Positions 53,798-63,467 of a DNA stretch of 63,508 nt are shown here, one piece after another. The position numbers and the translations under genes are program-made. The notes below the pieces were generated by a model that saw only the letters and a program-made list of their open reading frames with translations, was not told the origin of the DNA and ran no database searches. How positions within the stretch are numbered: position 1 is the first letter of the stretch; each line of letters starts with the position of its first letter. Source of the DNA: an uncultured Bacteroides sp. (GTDB lineage Bacteria; Bacteroidota; Bacteroidia; Bacteroidales; Bacteroidaceae); NCBI GenBank assembly GCA_900556845.1, contig USQO01000003.1:1-63508 (forward strand), in the 5' to 3' direction.

Positions 53798-54427
53798 TTA
53801 CTTCCTGCCAAAATCGGCAGGAACCTCTCCCCACAGTTGAGTTTCCCACTTCCGCAAAGGTGTAGTATACGAATTTTCTCGCAACCATTTCTCAGCGCGT
53901 TCTATCAGTTGAAAAAGTTCTTCTGTTTTAGCTGTACGCTCCAGTTTTGTCTTGCATTTCTTCTGTTGCACCCAGTTTAAAGCATTCCGGCTGTCCGAAT
54001 AAATCGGCATATCAATTCCTTTTTGTTTCATCAGCGCCAAACCATGCACAATAGCAAGAAATTCACCGATATTGTTCGTGCCATACACTGGACCAAAATG
54101 AAAAACTTCTTGTCCGGTCAATAAATAAACACCCCGGTATTCCATAGGTCCCGGATTGCCACTACACGCTGCATCCACAGCCAAGCAATTCAAATCAAAG
54201 TTTTCAGGAATTTTCTGTTCTTCCAGTCTTACTTTCAAACTATCGCCTCGCGTCAGATAAGCATGAGCCGGACTATTAAAAGCTACCTCAGCTTCCTCAC
54301 GTGTAGGAAACGACTTATACACGGCTCCTTTATAATTCTTTATTTGCAACTGACAGTCTGTCCACGAATCGTAGACTCCGGGAGTTACTCCTTTCCATAC
54401 CACATAATATTTTTGTTGTTTTGCCAT
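53798..54427 (-). CDS. RNase H-family protein with viroplasmin-like N-terminal domain
   Basis: This 209-residue protein starts with the caulimovirus-viroplasmin/HBD fold (YYVVWKGVTPGVYDSWTDCQLQIKNYKG, FPTREEAEVAF). It continues with an RNase HI domain (LAVDAACSGNPGPMEYRGVY, NNIGEFLAIVHGLALM, IYSDSRNALNWV), where the catalytic Asp and Glu residues are visible. It should cut RNA in RNA-DNA hybrids. A perfect 8-base hairpin (53802-53809 with 53816-53823) overlaps its last codons, without a T run. Confidence 0.93.
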   Translation of the reverse strand: MAKQQKYYVVWKGVTPGVYDSWTDCQLQIKNYKGAVYKSFPTREEAEVAFNSPAHAYLTRGDSLKVRLEEQKIPENFDLNCLAVDAACSGNPGPMEYRGVYLLTGQEVFHFGPVYGTNNIGEFLAIVHGLALMKQKGIDMPIYSDSRNALNWVQQKKCKTKLERTAKTEELFQLIERAEKWLRENSYTTPLRKWETQLWGEVPADFGRK

Positions 54428-54442
54428 ATACCGATATAAAAA

Positions 54443-54496
54443 TTACACAGATTCACTCAAAATAACTCACAATAGTATCCGAATGAATCTGTGTAA
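54443..54496 (-). terminator. Terminator of argS
   Basis: A perfect 13-base stem (54443-54455 with 54484-54496) encloses a 28-base loop and is followed on the minus strand by a short T run. Confidence 0.7.
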
Positions 54497-54527
54497 AGAA
54501 AATCAATAGTACAAATATGCTATTTTA

Positions 54528-56345
54528 TTACATACGTTCAGGAACTTCGATACCCAACAGTCCCATGGCAAGTTTTACTACCTTACCTACATTCTGGCTC
54601 AATGCCAGACGGAATACTTTGAGAGCTTCATTCTCTTCACGCAAAATGCTGAAATCATGATAGAACTGATTGTATTCTTTCACCAAATCGTAAGCATAGT
54701 TTGCCAAGATAGACGGGTTATAATCCGAACCAGCTTGTTTAACTACATTGGTAAAGTCGGCCAACATCTGTATCAGACCTTCTTCCTTAGTGCTCAATTC
54801 AATACCTGTAGGAATAACCTGTGGTACAGAAATACCTGCCTCAGCAGCCTTACGCAAAATAGACTGGATACGAGCATATGTGTATTGGATAAACGGACCA
54901 GTATTACCATTGAAGTCGATTGATTCTTTCGGATTGAAAGTCATATTCTTTCTGGCATCTACTTTCAAGATAAAATATTTCAATGCACCAAGACCTACAA
55001 TACGAGCGATATTATCAGCTTCTTCCTGTGTCAGGCCATCCAGTTTACCCAGTTCGTTGCTGGTTTCCTTAGCTGTTTCAATCATAGCTTCCATCAAGTC
55101 GTCGGCATCTACTACTGTACCTTCACGACTCTTCATCTTTCCTTCCGGCAATTCCACCATACCGTATGAGAAGTGTACCAAATCCTTACCCCACTCAAAG
55201 CCCAGTTTATCAAGCAAGATAGAAAGTACCTGGAAGTGATAATTCTGTTCGTTTCCTACCACATAAATCATCTTGTTGATTGGGTAGTCCTGAAAACGCA
55301 ATTTGGCTGTACCAATATCCTGTGTCATATACACAGAAGTACCATCACCACGCAACAACAGTTTATGGTCAAGGCCTTCAGCTGTCAGATCAGCCCATAC
55401 AGAACCATCTTCCTTACGATAGAAGAAACCTTTTTCCAGACCTTCCATCACCTTTTCCTTACCTTCCAGATAGGTATCCGATTCATAGTATATCTTATCG
55501 AAACTTACTCCCATCATCTTGTAAGTTTCGTCAAATCCGGCATATACCCAGTCATTCATTGTCTTCCACAAGTTACGCACTTCAGGGTCATTAGCTTCCC
55601 ATTTACGCAACATTTCACGAGCTTCCAACATCAACGGTGATTCTGCTTCTGCTTTTGCTTTAGCTTCTTCTTCACCCATGCCTTCAACCTGGAATTTAGC
55701 CATCAGTTCTTTTACTTCAGCCTTATAGTGCTTATCGAAAGCTACATAATAATCACCAATCAGATGGTCACCCTTCTTGCCTGATGATTCTGGAGTTTCC
55801 CCGTTACCATACTTCAGCCAAGCCAGCATAGATTTACAAATATGAATACCACGGTCGTTCACAATATTTGTTTTTACAACCTTATTTCCATTTGCAGCCA
55901 TCACATTAGCCAGCGCATTACCCAGCAGGTTATTGCGCACATGTCCCAAGTGTAACGGTTTGTTTGTATTAGGCGAAGAATATTCAATCATTACCAGTGG
56001 TGCATTCTCGTCAGCACGACAGATTCCCCATTCCGCATCCGCATGAATTGCATTCAGCAAGCCAATCCATTCATCCGATGCCACTGTCAAGTTCAGGAAT
56101 CCCTTTATTACATTGAATCCAGCCACAGCCGGTTCATGCTGTTTCAGGTATTCACCAATTTCCTGTGCAGTCTGTTCCGGTCCCTTCTTCGACATTTTCA
56201 GGAACGGAAATACCACCAGTGTAAGATGGCCTTCAAACTCCTTCTTGGTTTTCTGCAACTGTACCATTTTAGCAGGTACTTCCTGTCCGTACAGTTCCTT
56301 GATGCCGTTCATTACGGCCGCAGTCAGTTTATCTTCAATCTTCAT
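54528..56345 (-). CDS. argS: Arginyl-tRNA synthetase
   Basis: This 605-residue class I synthetase charges tRNA-Arg. The HIGH-type motif is SPNTNKPLHLGHVRNNL and the KMSKS-like loop is GKMKSREGTVVD. An N-terminal Add-1 domain covers about residues 1-90, and the C-terminal DALR helical domain ends in LAMGLLGIEVPERM. Length is normal. It is monocistronic, with a promoter element at 56385-56392. Confidence 0.98.
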   Translation of the reverse strand: MKIEDKLTAAVMNGIKELYGQEVPAKMVQLQKTKKEFEGHLTLVVFPFLKMSKKGPEQTAQEIGEYLKQHEPAVAGFNVIKGFLNLTVASDEWIGLLNAIHADAEWGICRADENAPLVMIEYSSPNTNKPLHLGHVRNNLLGNALANVMAANGNKVVKTNIVNDRGIHICKSMLAWLKYGNGETPESSGKKGDHLIGDYYVAFDKHYKAEVKELMAKFQVEGMGEEEAKAKAEAESPLMLEAREMLRKWEANDPEVRNLWKTMNDWVYAGFDETYKMMGVSFDKIYYESDTYLEGKEKVMEGLEKGFFYRKEDGSVWADLTAEGLDHKLLLRGDGTSVYMTQDIGTAKLRFQDYPINKMIYVVGNEQNYHFQVLSILLDKLGFEWGKDLVHFSYGMVELPEGKMKSREGTVVDADDLMEAMIETAKETSNELGKLDGLTQEEADNIARIVGLGALKYFILKVDARKNMTFNPKESIDFNGNTGPFIQYTYARIQSILRKAAEAGISVPQVIPTGIELSTKEEGLIQMLADFTNVVKQAGSDYNPSILANYAYDLVKEYNQFYHDFSILREENEALKVFRLALSQNVGKVVKLAMGLLGIEVPERM

Positions 56346-56384
56346 GAATATTGGTAATTATTTGTTTAGTCAATTTAGTGAGCA

Positions 56385-56392
56385 CAAAGATA
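56385..56392 (-). promoter_or_regulatory. -7 promoter element (TATCTTTG) for argS
   Basis: Exact TAnnTTTG match on the minus strand, 39 bases before the argS start. Confidence 0.65.
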
Positions 56393-56418
56393 CGTAAAAA
56401 ATCTCTTTTCAACCGATT

Positions 56419-58884
56419 TTATTTCTTCTTCTTAAACAAATCCAGCGCCTTATCCAAAACGGATTTCTTTTCTTCATTGCCATCAGAATTTCCATTCAGT
56501 TTTTCACCCAGCCCTTTTAAAGCCTGTTCGGCTGCATTTTTAGCCAGACTGGCCATATCAATTCCTACTTTAGGTGAAGCAAATGTCCCCCCTATAGTCA
56601 TATCTACTGTACCCAACTTAGCTCCTAAGCCATCGGCCGGCATAGTAATTTTTCCTCTATAGTCAATAGTCTGGTCCAAACCAGTAGAGCCAGAAAGATT
56701 CATAGAATAATCACCTAGCTTCAAATCAAAAGGCTTTGTATTCACCCTACCGTCTGCAATTTCGAAATCTATATTCAGGTCCTTTACCTTGATTTCTTTC
56801 ATCGAAGGTTTCTTTACAATATCTGCTATCTGATCTATCACCTTTACACCACTCAGACTCAAATCCTTGGTACTCAACGTACCACTACCCTGCACTGCAT
56901 TCATTACCGGACTCATCTGCTCGTCCAATGGTGTGCTTATCTTCATATCCCCCGAAAAATTTCCTTTCAGTCCTTCAAAGACGGGTGCCATTTGCTGTAC
57001 CAGTCCCAGTTCTTTATAGGCTTGTGCAAAACTGATATTTTTCATGTCGAAACCAGCATCCAGCATTGGTTGTCCCTTCTCTGGGGCAGTATAAGCACCG
57101 TTCATCACCACCTGTCCCCCCATCGTTTCAAACGACAGATTCTTCATATCCACCTTGCCGTTTTTAATGAGTAACTGACCCTTTACATGCTTCAGTGACA
57201 TTTGGTCGAATAATACTTCCTTCATGTTGGCCTGCATAGTAAAATCCAGATTTTCCGGTACTCGGATAACCTCCATCGCAGCTGTATCCTTCACAGCTGT
57301 TTCTACAGCAGCTGTATCTGCATGCATAAAATCGTTCAGATTAAACCGGTTACTACCAACATTCAGTGACCCTTTTAATGTAGAGCCTCTCAACATATAA
57401 CCCAAATAGTTTTCCAACTTGCTGTCCAGTGTCAAATCATTATCTCCTATTTTCACTTTGGTCTCACTCAATTGTAAATAACGTGGTGAAAAACTGAAAA
57501 CAGATTTCTCTACATACACATCCGGCATATTTTTCATGGCTATCTTCATACTATTCAGTTGCAGACTACCATCAGCCTGTACCCGTTCGTATTGTTCCTT
57601 TTCTATATAAGACAACCGTCCGGCCACATTCATATCCGCATCCACCCTACCATTCAGCTGGATATCTTCCAGCGGATATACTTCCTTTATTTTTCCTAAG
57701 TCCAATTTACCTTTAGCCACAGCTTGAAAATCAGGATCCGTCACGGGCGATTTCACCACTGCCTTCATGCTAAAAGGATTTCCAGCCAGAACAAAATCGA
57801 ATGGATTCACTGTTATTACCGTTGCATCAACAGAACCGCCCACATTCTTTACTGAAGCAGCAATATTTATCCCGTCTACCCCTGCTGGCAGCGACGGATA
57901 ACGAAACATAGCATCCTTTACCTGTAAAGTGGCTTCAAACTGCGGAACAATCGTATCACCCTCCAATTTTCCTTTTGCAAAAGCCGAAAGCGTTACCTTT
58001 CCGTCCGTTTTCAAATCTTCAAAATCTTTGCCATAAATAGCTGGAATCAGTGAAAGCAGTTCCTTGAAACCCACTTCATTGGTGTTCAGCCGAACATCCA
58101 TATCCAGCCCGTCTTTCAAAGTACTCACCCAACCATCCAGATTCAGTTCTATAGCATTCAGATGAAATGAATTCTTAGCCAACGTATATTTCCCCTGAGC
58201 AAAATCTGCATCCACATTCAAGTCCGTTTTCAGCGTTACTCTATTAAGCATAGGAATTGCTCCCATCTTGTAGGTCAGTGAAGGTGTTTCCATCTCCAAG
58301 TCTAAAACAGTCCTCTCACTACCGAAATCACCGGCGCACTCTCCTTTTAAATTGCATACTTCGGCATACATTTTACTCTGTCGGTCATCATACACCACAG
58401 TCAGGTCCTTCACCTTAAGCAGTTGCAATTTCACACGGAACGAACCCTCTTCACTCTCCTCTTGCGATGTAACTTCCCCATCAGTCTTCATTACATCCCA
58501 ATTAGGTTTACCATTCTCCAGTACGATGGCATGTACACGTGTATCCTCAATACTGATTTTAGAAATATCGTATCCACTGTTTCCGAACAGCGAAAACAGA
58601 TTTACCGCTGCCGTCAGCTCACCAGCCTCTACCAACGTATCATTCGCAAATTCTCCGGTTCCCTTCATCCAAAAATCTTCTAACGTAACCGAAGCCGAAG
58701 GAAAGTTCTTAAACAAACTGATATCCAAAGCCTTGAAATCAAACTGAGCATTCAGCATACGGTTTCCCTCTTCTTTCACTATCTGAGCAATCTTTCCTCT
58801 AAATGCAAAAGGAAGTACAAAAAGCAGTAGCAATATCGCGCCTAGCGTAATACCTGCTATTTTTAGAGTCTTTTTCATAGGCAT
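56419..58884 (-). CDS. AsmA-family envelope protein
   Basis: This 821-residue protein has one N-terminal membrane helix (AGITLGAILLLLFVLPFAF) and a long periplasmic beta-rich body. The AsmA N-terminal pattern is visible (MLNAQFDFKALDISLFKNFPSASVTLEDFWMKG), as is the AsmA-like C-terminal repeat (VKDLNIDFEIADGRVNTKPFDLKLGDYSMNLSGSTGLD). Such proteins are thought to move phospholipid towards the outer membrane or assist its assembly. It stands alone; a near-consensus TATCTTTA lies at 58906-58913. Confidence 0.92.
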   Translation of the reverse strand: MPMKKTLKIAGITLGAILLLLFVLPFAFRGKIAQIVKEEGNRMLNAQFDFKALDISLFKNFPSASVTLEDFWMKGTGEFANDTLVEAGELTAAVNLFSLFGNSGYDISKISIEDTRVHAIVLENGKPNWDVMKTDGEVTSQEESEEGSFRVKLQLLKVKDLTVVYDDRQSKMYAEVCNLKGECAGDFGSERTVLDLEMETPSLTYKMGAIPMLNRVTLKTDLNVDADFAQGKYTLAKNSFHLNAIELNLDGWVSTLKDGLDMDVRLNTNEVGFKELLSLIPAIYGKDFEDLKTDGKVTLSAFAKGKLEGDTIVPQFEATLQVKDAMFRYPSLPAGVDGINIAASVKNVGGSVDATVITVNPFDFVLAGNPFSMKAVVKSPVTDPDFQAVAKGKLDLGKIKEVYPLEDIQLNGRVDADMNVAGRLSYIEKEQYERVQADGSLQLNSMKIAMKNMPDVYVEKSVFSFSPRYLQLSETKVKIGDNDLTLDSKLENYLGYMLRGSTLKGSLNVGSNRFNLNDFMHADTAAVETAVKDTAAMEVIRVPENLDFTMQANMKEVLFDQMSLKHVKGQLLIKNGKVDMKNLSFETMGGQVVMNGAYTAPEKGQPMLDAGFDMKNISFAQAYKELGLVQQMAPVFEGLKGNFSGDMKISTPLDEQMSPVMNAVQGSGTLSTKDLSLSGVKVIDQIADIVKKPSMKEIKVKDLNIDFEIADGRVNTKPFDLKLGDYSMNLSGSTGLDQTIDYRGKITMPADGLGAKLGTVDMTIGGTFASPKVGIDMASLAKNAAEQALKGLGEKLNGNSDGNEEKKSVLDKALDLFKKKK

Positions 58885-58975
58885 AATTATTAGTATGTTG
58901 TTCTATAAAGATACTAATAATTACGGAATAGAAAAGATTTGGTAAATACTTTCCTAATTTTTATTTTTTATATCA

Positions 58976-59011
58976 AAAATTGTGCCGATACCCCAATGGT
59001 TACCGGCACAA
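58976..59011 (-). terminator. Terminator of the vWA lipoprotein gene
   Basis: TTGTGCCG (58980-58987) pairs with CGGCACAA (59004-59011), followed on the minus strand by a T run. Confidence 0.75.
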
Positions 59012-59044
59012 GCAAATGTCAAATATTATTTTTTATATTCCCAA

Positions 59045-61426
59045 TTATTCATTTGGTCTGAATATATAACTTCTGGTCTTAGGAAGCATTTTTATAACTT
59101 CATCATGAGCTTTTCCTGTAAGTTCACCAATAATAGCATCCATAATATAATCCATACTTTCGAAACTTTCCGTTATATCCGTATTATGCATTACATTCTT
59201 CCAGTCATCTAAATTAGTCCAATTACCTCCATTACCGTAACTGCCGTCTCCATCAGGAGCAAATAAAATAAGTCTTCTTCCAGATGGCATTACATCCCAT
59301 TTTTCTTTAATTGTTCCCAACTCTACAGCAGTGTAATCATCACCTATCAAATAAGGAGCATCAGTCCACAAAATAACAATTTGTCTGTGATAACCATCAT
59401 CTTGTCCCCAGTCATCCTTAGAAAAAGCAAAATCCAGTGCTTCAAGACCACTTTCAGGAGTATCACCACCTCCATTTGCTCCTAACTGATTCACAAACAA
59501 ACTGAATTCTTCTTTTTGTTCTGGAATATTATATACGGGACTAGTAACCAACCATTCAGAATCAACATTTTTATCTCTAAAAGCAACAACCTGATTTTGA
59601 AGTGACATCAATTCAATACCTGCTTCAACACATGCAGCATTAAATATATCATAGAATCCCAACGCATTATTTTTTACAGTATTAATAATTCCACTCATAC
59701 TACCCGTCTGGTCAATACACATCACAACTTTTACATTCAGTTTATTATCACCTGTCATAAAATCCTTTGTAACGGCATCATAACAAATTTCTGCATTAGG
59801 GTCACCGTTTTCGAACACTATATTGCCATGATCACTACTATGGAATTTATAATATGCACGATAATAATACTTCTTTTTCGCACTCAATCCTCTGAAGTCT
59901 ACCTCAAAGCTTTTATCAGTCTGCACACCTGTTCCTTTATATTCAGCTTCCTCTATGGTCAGTTTATTCGGATCAGCATCACATACGATACCATATTCTC
60001 CCAATGTTTCAAAATCGGGAGAAGGGCACCATATTGTTCCACTAAGTGTACAAGACGTGCCTCCTACCTTAAATGTAGCTTTACCCGTCCAAATACTTAA
60101 CTGATAATATATTTTCTGTATTATTATTTCAACCTTTTGGGTAATATTTACGATAAAGGAAAATGTACCATCTTCTTCTTTAGGTAAGTCAAATTCGTCT
60201 ATAACCACTTTTCCCTCTGTATCAATATCTAAGCTTAATGTACCTTCAAACAGAGTAGTCAATTCTTTTACAAAAGCTAAGTCACTATGTCCTTTCACCA
60301 GATAATTAAAGAAGAACAAAGCCTTTTTAATCGGATCTGTATATCCTTTAGCAGCTATCGACTGGTTTATTTCATCCAAAGAATAAGGGATACTGTCCTG
60401 CATAAGCATCTCCGAACCATTATTGAAAACAAGCTCTAGAATTGTATCATTAGGATAACTGAAATATAATGTTCCTTCTTCCGTTGTAGCCTGCAATGGC
60501 AATTTATCTTCTTTTGAATACAGAACATTCAAGCTCAAAGTTTCATCCAATGACAAAAAACTCAGATATTCATAAGCAGTTTCCCCCGCTCTTGACGCAC
60601 GCGTCACTGTAGGAGCTTCTACCGTTTCATCATAAAGCAAATATCCCTGAGGAGTAACATATCCCTGATTCCATGTACCCAAATCACCTGTCAACGGTGC
60701 TATACAATCCAAAGTTTCCAATGGATGTGTATTCATCGGCAATTCAAATACCTGTCCATTTATTGTCAAAGTCAGAACCTTGCCATTCTCGCCGTCTACC
60801 ACTTTCACATCCGAGAACCAGGTATCGCCGTCCTGGCCTTTTTCGCCATCTTGTCCGTCCTGACCCTTTTCACCGTCCTGACCATCTTTTCCGACAGCTT
60901 TCACCTGATTTCCGTTTTCATCCAGCATTTCCGTATAACTAGTACCATTATCATAGCTAATCATCCAGTAACCGGACGTATTCACTTTCAATTTAGGAGT
61001 TACGGCATCATTACCTGTAACAGGAATTTTATTCCCTGCCTCATCGGTCAGCCAGTCTTCTTTATCTCCTATAATCTGAGTCCAATAATACCGACCCTCA
61101 AATTCCTTAAAGTTAATAACCGGTGCATCTTCACCTTTCTCACCGTCCTTACCGTTCGAGATTTCCATAACCGTTCCATCAGAAAACTTTATCGAATATC
61201 CATTGGCGGTATTCTCAATAGAAGCCACACAGACTTTGTTTTCCAACGCACTGACAAGAGTTCCCATAGCAGAAATGTCAGTATTCATTTTAGTAAGCTG
61301 TGCTTCTACGACATTTACCCTATCTTCCAAAGAGTTAACCTTGTCCCATAACGCTCCATCATCATATTTACACGACACTGCTCCTACTATAAGCAACATC
61401 CAAAAAATAAATTTAAATTTCTTCAT
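59045..61426 (-). CDS. Large lipoprotein with DUF4988-like N-terminus, collagen-like repeats and a von Willebrand A domain
   Basis: About 793 residues. The signal ends LLIVGAVSC. A coiled-coil (LWDKVNSLEDRVNVVEAQLTKM) leads into a DUF4988-like region. Gly-X-Y triplets occur near residues 88-96 (GKDGEKGED) and about 177-200 (seven triplets such as GQDGEKGQD). A beta-rich middle follows. A C-terminal vWA domain starts at LNVKVVMCIDQTGSMSGI, with MIDAS residues in DQTGS, the distal threonine in GGDTPESGLEAL and TDAPYLIGDD. It is probably surface-exposed and binds a metal-dependent ligand. The ATG at 61426 is chosen because the promoter lies at 61442-61449. Function unknown. Confidence 0.85.
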   Translation of the reverse strand: MKKFKFIFWMLLIVGAVSCKYDDGALWDKVNSLEDRVNVVEAQLTKMNTDISAMGTLVSALENKVCVASIENTANGYSIKFSDGTVMEISNGKDGEKGEDAPVINFKEFEGRYYWTQIIGDKEDWLTDEAGNKIPVTGNDAVTPKLKVNTSGYWMISYDNGTSYTEMLDENGNQVKAVGKDGQDGEKGQDGQDGEKGQDGDTWFSDVKVVDGENGKVLTLTINGQVFELPMNTHPLETLDCIAPLTGDLGTWNQGYVTPQGYLLYDETVEAPTVTRASRAGETAYEYLSFLSLDETLSLNVLYSKEDKLPLQATTEEGTLYFSYPNDTILELVFNNGSEMLMQDSIPYSLDEINQSIAAKGYTDPIKKALFFFNYLVKGHSDLAFVKELTTLFEGTLSLDIDTEGKVVIDEFDLPKEEDGTFSFIVNITQKVEIIIQKIYYQLSIWTGKATFKVGGTSCTLSGTIWCPSPDFETLGEYGIVCDADPNKLTIEEAEYKGTGVQTDKSFEVDFRGLSAKKKYYYRAYYKFHSSDHGNIVFENGDPNAEICYDAVTKDFMTGDNKLNVKVVMCIDQTGSMSGIINTVKNNALGFYDIFNAACVEAGIELMSLQNQVVAFRDKNVDSEWLVTSPVYNIPEQKEEFSLFVNQLGANGGGDTPESGLEALDFAFSKDDWGQDDGYHRQIVILWTDAPYLIGDDYTAVELGTIKEKWDVMPSGRRLILFAPDGDGSYGNGGNWTNLDDWKNVMHNTDITESFESMDYIMDAIIGELTGKAHDEVIKMLPKTRSYIFRPNE
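60828..60881 (-). repeat. Two tandem 27-base units encoding collagen-like Gly-X-Y triplets
   Basis: Units 60828-60854 and 60855-60881 are imperfect copies that encode repeats of GQDGEKGQD on the minus strand. Because the unit is a multiple of three bases, copy number could change without a frameshift. Confidence 0.75.
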
Positions 61427-61441
61427 GACCTTTGTTTTTTT

Positions 61442-61449
61442 CAAAAATA
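61442..61449 (-). promoter_or_regulatory. -7 promoter element (TATTTTTG) for the vWA lipoprotein gene
   Basis: Exact TAnnTTTG match on the minus strand, 15 bases before the chosen ATG and downstream of an alternative TTG start at 61462. Confidence 0.6.
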
Positions 61450-61572
61450 CAACAAAAATCAATGTTAAAAATTCAACTTCAACCAGTTATCGGATAAGTG
61501 TAAATGACACAAGACATACGGTTAATTTTATAGAATAATCGGTGATATTTTTATAACAACAATTATACTATT

Positions 61573-62142
61573 CTATTTCACAAACCTTTCACACTCAGCT
61601 TGTTCTTCAACTGTCAGCTTATCTTTATAAGCCTCAAAAATATATTTTCCTACCACCGAATTACCATGCTTCATTATCTGTTGTGAAAGAAAAGTAGCAA
61701 ACTTTCTCTTTATCTGCTCACGATCCGTTACACCTTCAAAACCGACATCTAGGAACCTGTCTTTATCCATCAGGAATTCCATCATCTCTTCATTCCCTTT
61801 TGTATTGGTTACATATACCCTGTTTCCCAGCTCTGCCACAATCTCGCCATTCTCCAAGACAAAAGGCATTGTTACCGGAAACCTGTCACTATCATTTTCC
61901 AATACCAGTAGTTCACGAACTACTGCATCATGCTGTTTGCCTGTAAATTCAAACACACCATTCTTTACCACAGCACTATCGTATTTCACATTACTGTTCA
62001 ACGCATCAAGAATATAAACCGTACGCCCTTCCAAGATAGGATTTGTTATCTTACCTTTTATTATATAACTATCCTTAGGGGTATTTACACAGCCAGACAG
62101 GCACAATGCCAAACACGCAATTACTATATTCTGTAATTTCAT
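61573..62142 (-). CDS. DUF4369-like lipoprotein without thioredoxin domain
   Basis: This 189-residue lipoprotein has a signal ending ALCLSGC. The body resembles the DUF4369 domain that usually precedes a TlpA/AhpC thioredoxin domain in Bacteroides (YIIKGKITNPILEGRTVYILDALN, VKNGVFEFTGKQ, FVLENGEIVAELG). Here the chain stops after a helical segment (IKRKFATFLSQQIMKHGNSVVGKYIFEAY) and no CxxC motif appears. It may be a ligand- or surface-binding relic of the thiol-disulfide family, or a naturally short member. Confidence 0.75.
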   Translation of the reverse strand: MKLQNIVIACLALCLSGCVNTPKDSYIIKGKITNPILEGRTVYILDALNSNVKYDSAVVKNGVFEFTGKQHDAVVRELLVLENDSDRFPVTMPFVLENGEIVAELGNRVYVTNTKGNEEMMEFLMDKDRFLDVGFEGVTDREQIKRKFATFLSQQIMKHGNSVVGKYIFEAYKDKLTVEEQAECERFVK

Positions 62143-62202
62143 AATTCTTTTAATTTAAGATTTTACATATCGTGAAGATAAGCAAAACAAATGAATAGAT
62201 AC

Positions 62203-62243
62203 AAAAAAACACCCCGGTAATTCAGGAACGCGGGGTGCTTTTT
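62203..62243. terminator. Terminator of the outer-membrane barrel gene
   Basis: CACCCCG (62210-62216) pairs with CGGGGTG (62231-62237), flanked by A and T runs, so it works best for the minus-strand gene at 62280 but could act both ways. Confidence 0.85.
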
Positions 62244-62279
62244 TAAGTGGAGTGATAATATTTGGACTTCTCTCAAGTT

Positions 62280-63194
62280 TTAAAAGCGGAATCCAATTTT
62301 CAAGTTAGGAGTAGCAAACAAGTTGATGTTATGATGACCAACTTTGTAAGCTGCCTGACCTTTCGGGCAAATCTGGATATGGTCGTAACGATAAGCCACC
62401 GGCTGAACTTCAAATCCGAATACCAATCCTTTGGCAATACTGTACTCTATACCTGCTACACCTGCTACTTTCAGACCAAAAATCTGTCCCGCACGGGAAT
62501 TCGGTGTATAGAGTTGAACTGATTCTTGATTAGATTCATCAAGATCCGCATCACCCGTATTATCTTCTGCTAAATCCGGATCGTCAATTGTTTCACCGGT
62601 ATAAGGAGTAACCGTTTCGATACGTCCCATTTGCCATCCCAATAAACCTCCTACATAGAGGTTGATGCGTTCGTTTTTAGTATTAAAGTAATAGTTTGAC
62701 CCGATTGCTACATTCCAAGCATTACTGATACGGCCCTCAGTATATTTTGTACCCATAATAGGCATTTCATCTACTTCATAATTGCCTTCAATGAAATCTT
62801 TCTTAGGTGTTGCATTGATATTCATACTGAACATCAAGTTAACATCCCAACGGTCAGTAAGGAAGTACTTACCCTGTATACCAATCAAGTTCACTAAATT
62901 ATTACTGTTCAAACTCCCCAAATTAAGATACAAACCCGGATCTTCTGACATATTAGGATTAGAAGCGACATCACCCAATCCTGTATTCTGAGTAAATTCA
63001 TTCTTAGCATCCCAGTATGTAGGCAACAGATAATTCATATCCTGATTAAACATCTGGCTGTTACCTATCACTGCAGAAACCTGCCATTGACCTTTCTTTG
63101 GAGCAAACGACGCATCACTGCTGCTGTACTGTTGCGCCATAACCGGCGCAACAGATGCTACAGACAGAAGTAATATGCATAGTTTTTTAATCAT
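62280..63194 (-). CDS. Outer-membrane beta-barrel protein (BT1926-like)
   Basis: This 304-residue protein has a signal peptide (LCILLLSVASVAPVMAQQ) and alternating beta strands. It ends NLFATPNLKIGFRF, with the terminal Phe typical of outer-membrane barrels. From memory it resembles the BT1926 family of Bacteroides. An acidic loop (DDPDLAEDNTGDADLDESN) probably faces outside. It starts 44 bases after the truncated gene at the right edge and may share its transcript. Confidence 0.8.
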   Translation of the reverse strand: MIKKLCILLLSVASVAPVMAQQYSSSDASFAPKKGQWQVSAVIGNSQMFNQDMNYLLPTYWDAKNEFTQNTGLGDVASNPNMSEDPGLYLNLGSLNSNNLVNLIGIQGKYFLTDRWDVNLMFSMNINATPKKDFIEGNYEVDEMPIMGTKYTEGRISNAWNVAIGSNYYFNTKNERINLYVGGLLGWQMGRIETVTPYTGETIDDPDLAEDNTGDADLDESNQESVQLYTPNSRAGQIFGLKVAGVAGIEYSIAKGLVFGFEVQPVAYRYDHIQICPKGQAAYKVGHHNINLFATPNLKIGFRF

Positions 63195-63238
63195 ACATTT
63201 TAATTTAAAACGTTCATTTATTATTCGGCTATCAGCAC

Positions 63239-63467
63239 TTATTCAGCCGGAGTTTCTGGAACATCAGGAGTGGTTGAACTACTTCCTCCTGTCATACCTT
63301 CTATCAAGATATCTTTCTTTTTATCAGCTTGCTCTACTAACTTAGTAAGAACATCTATTTCTGTTTCTTTAGCTTCTTGTTCAGCTTTCTTCAAAGAAAT
63401 TTGCTGATCTAACAATGTTTCATATTCATACTTACCTTCATCAATTAAAGTATTAATATTCTTATAG
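63239..63467 (-). CDS. C-terminal fragment of an unknown coiled-coil protein, cut by the contig end
   Basis: Only about 75 genuine residues remain. They form a Glu/Lys-rich helix (YEYETLLDQQISLKKAEQEA, then VLTKLVEQADKKKDIL) and a low-complexity tail rich in Ser, Thr and Pro that ends VPETPAE. The apparent start MCIRDS is encoded by sequencing adapter, so the true N-terminus is missing. No family can be named. It lies just upstream of the barrel gene on the same strand. Confidence 0.7.
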
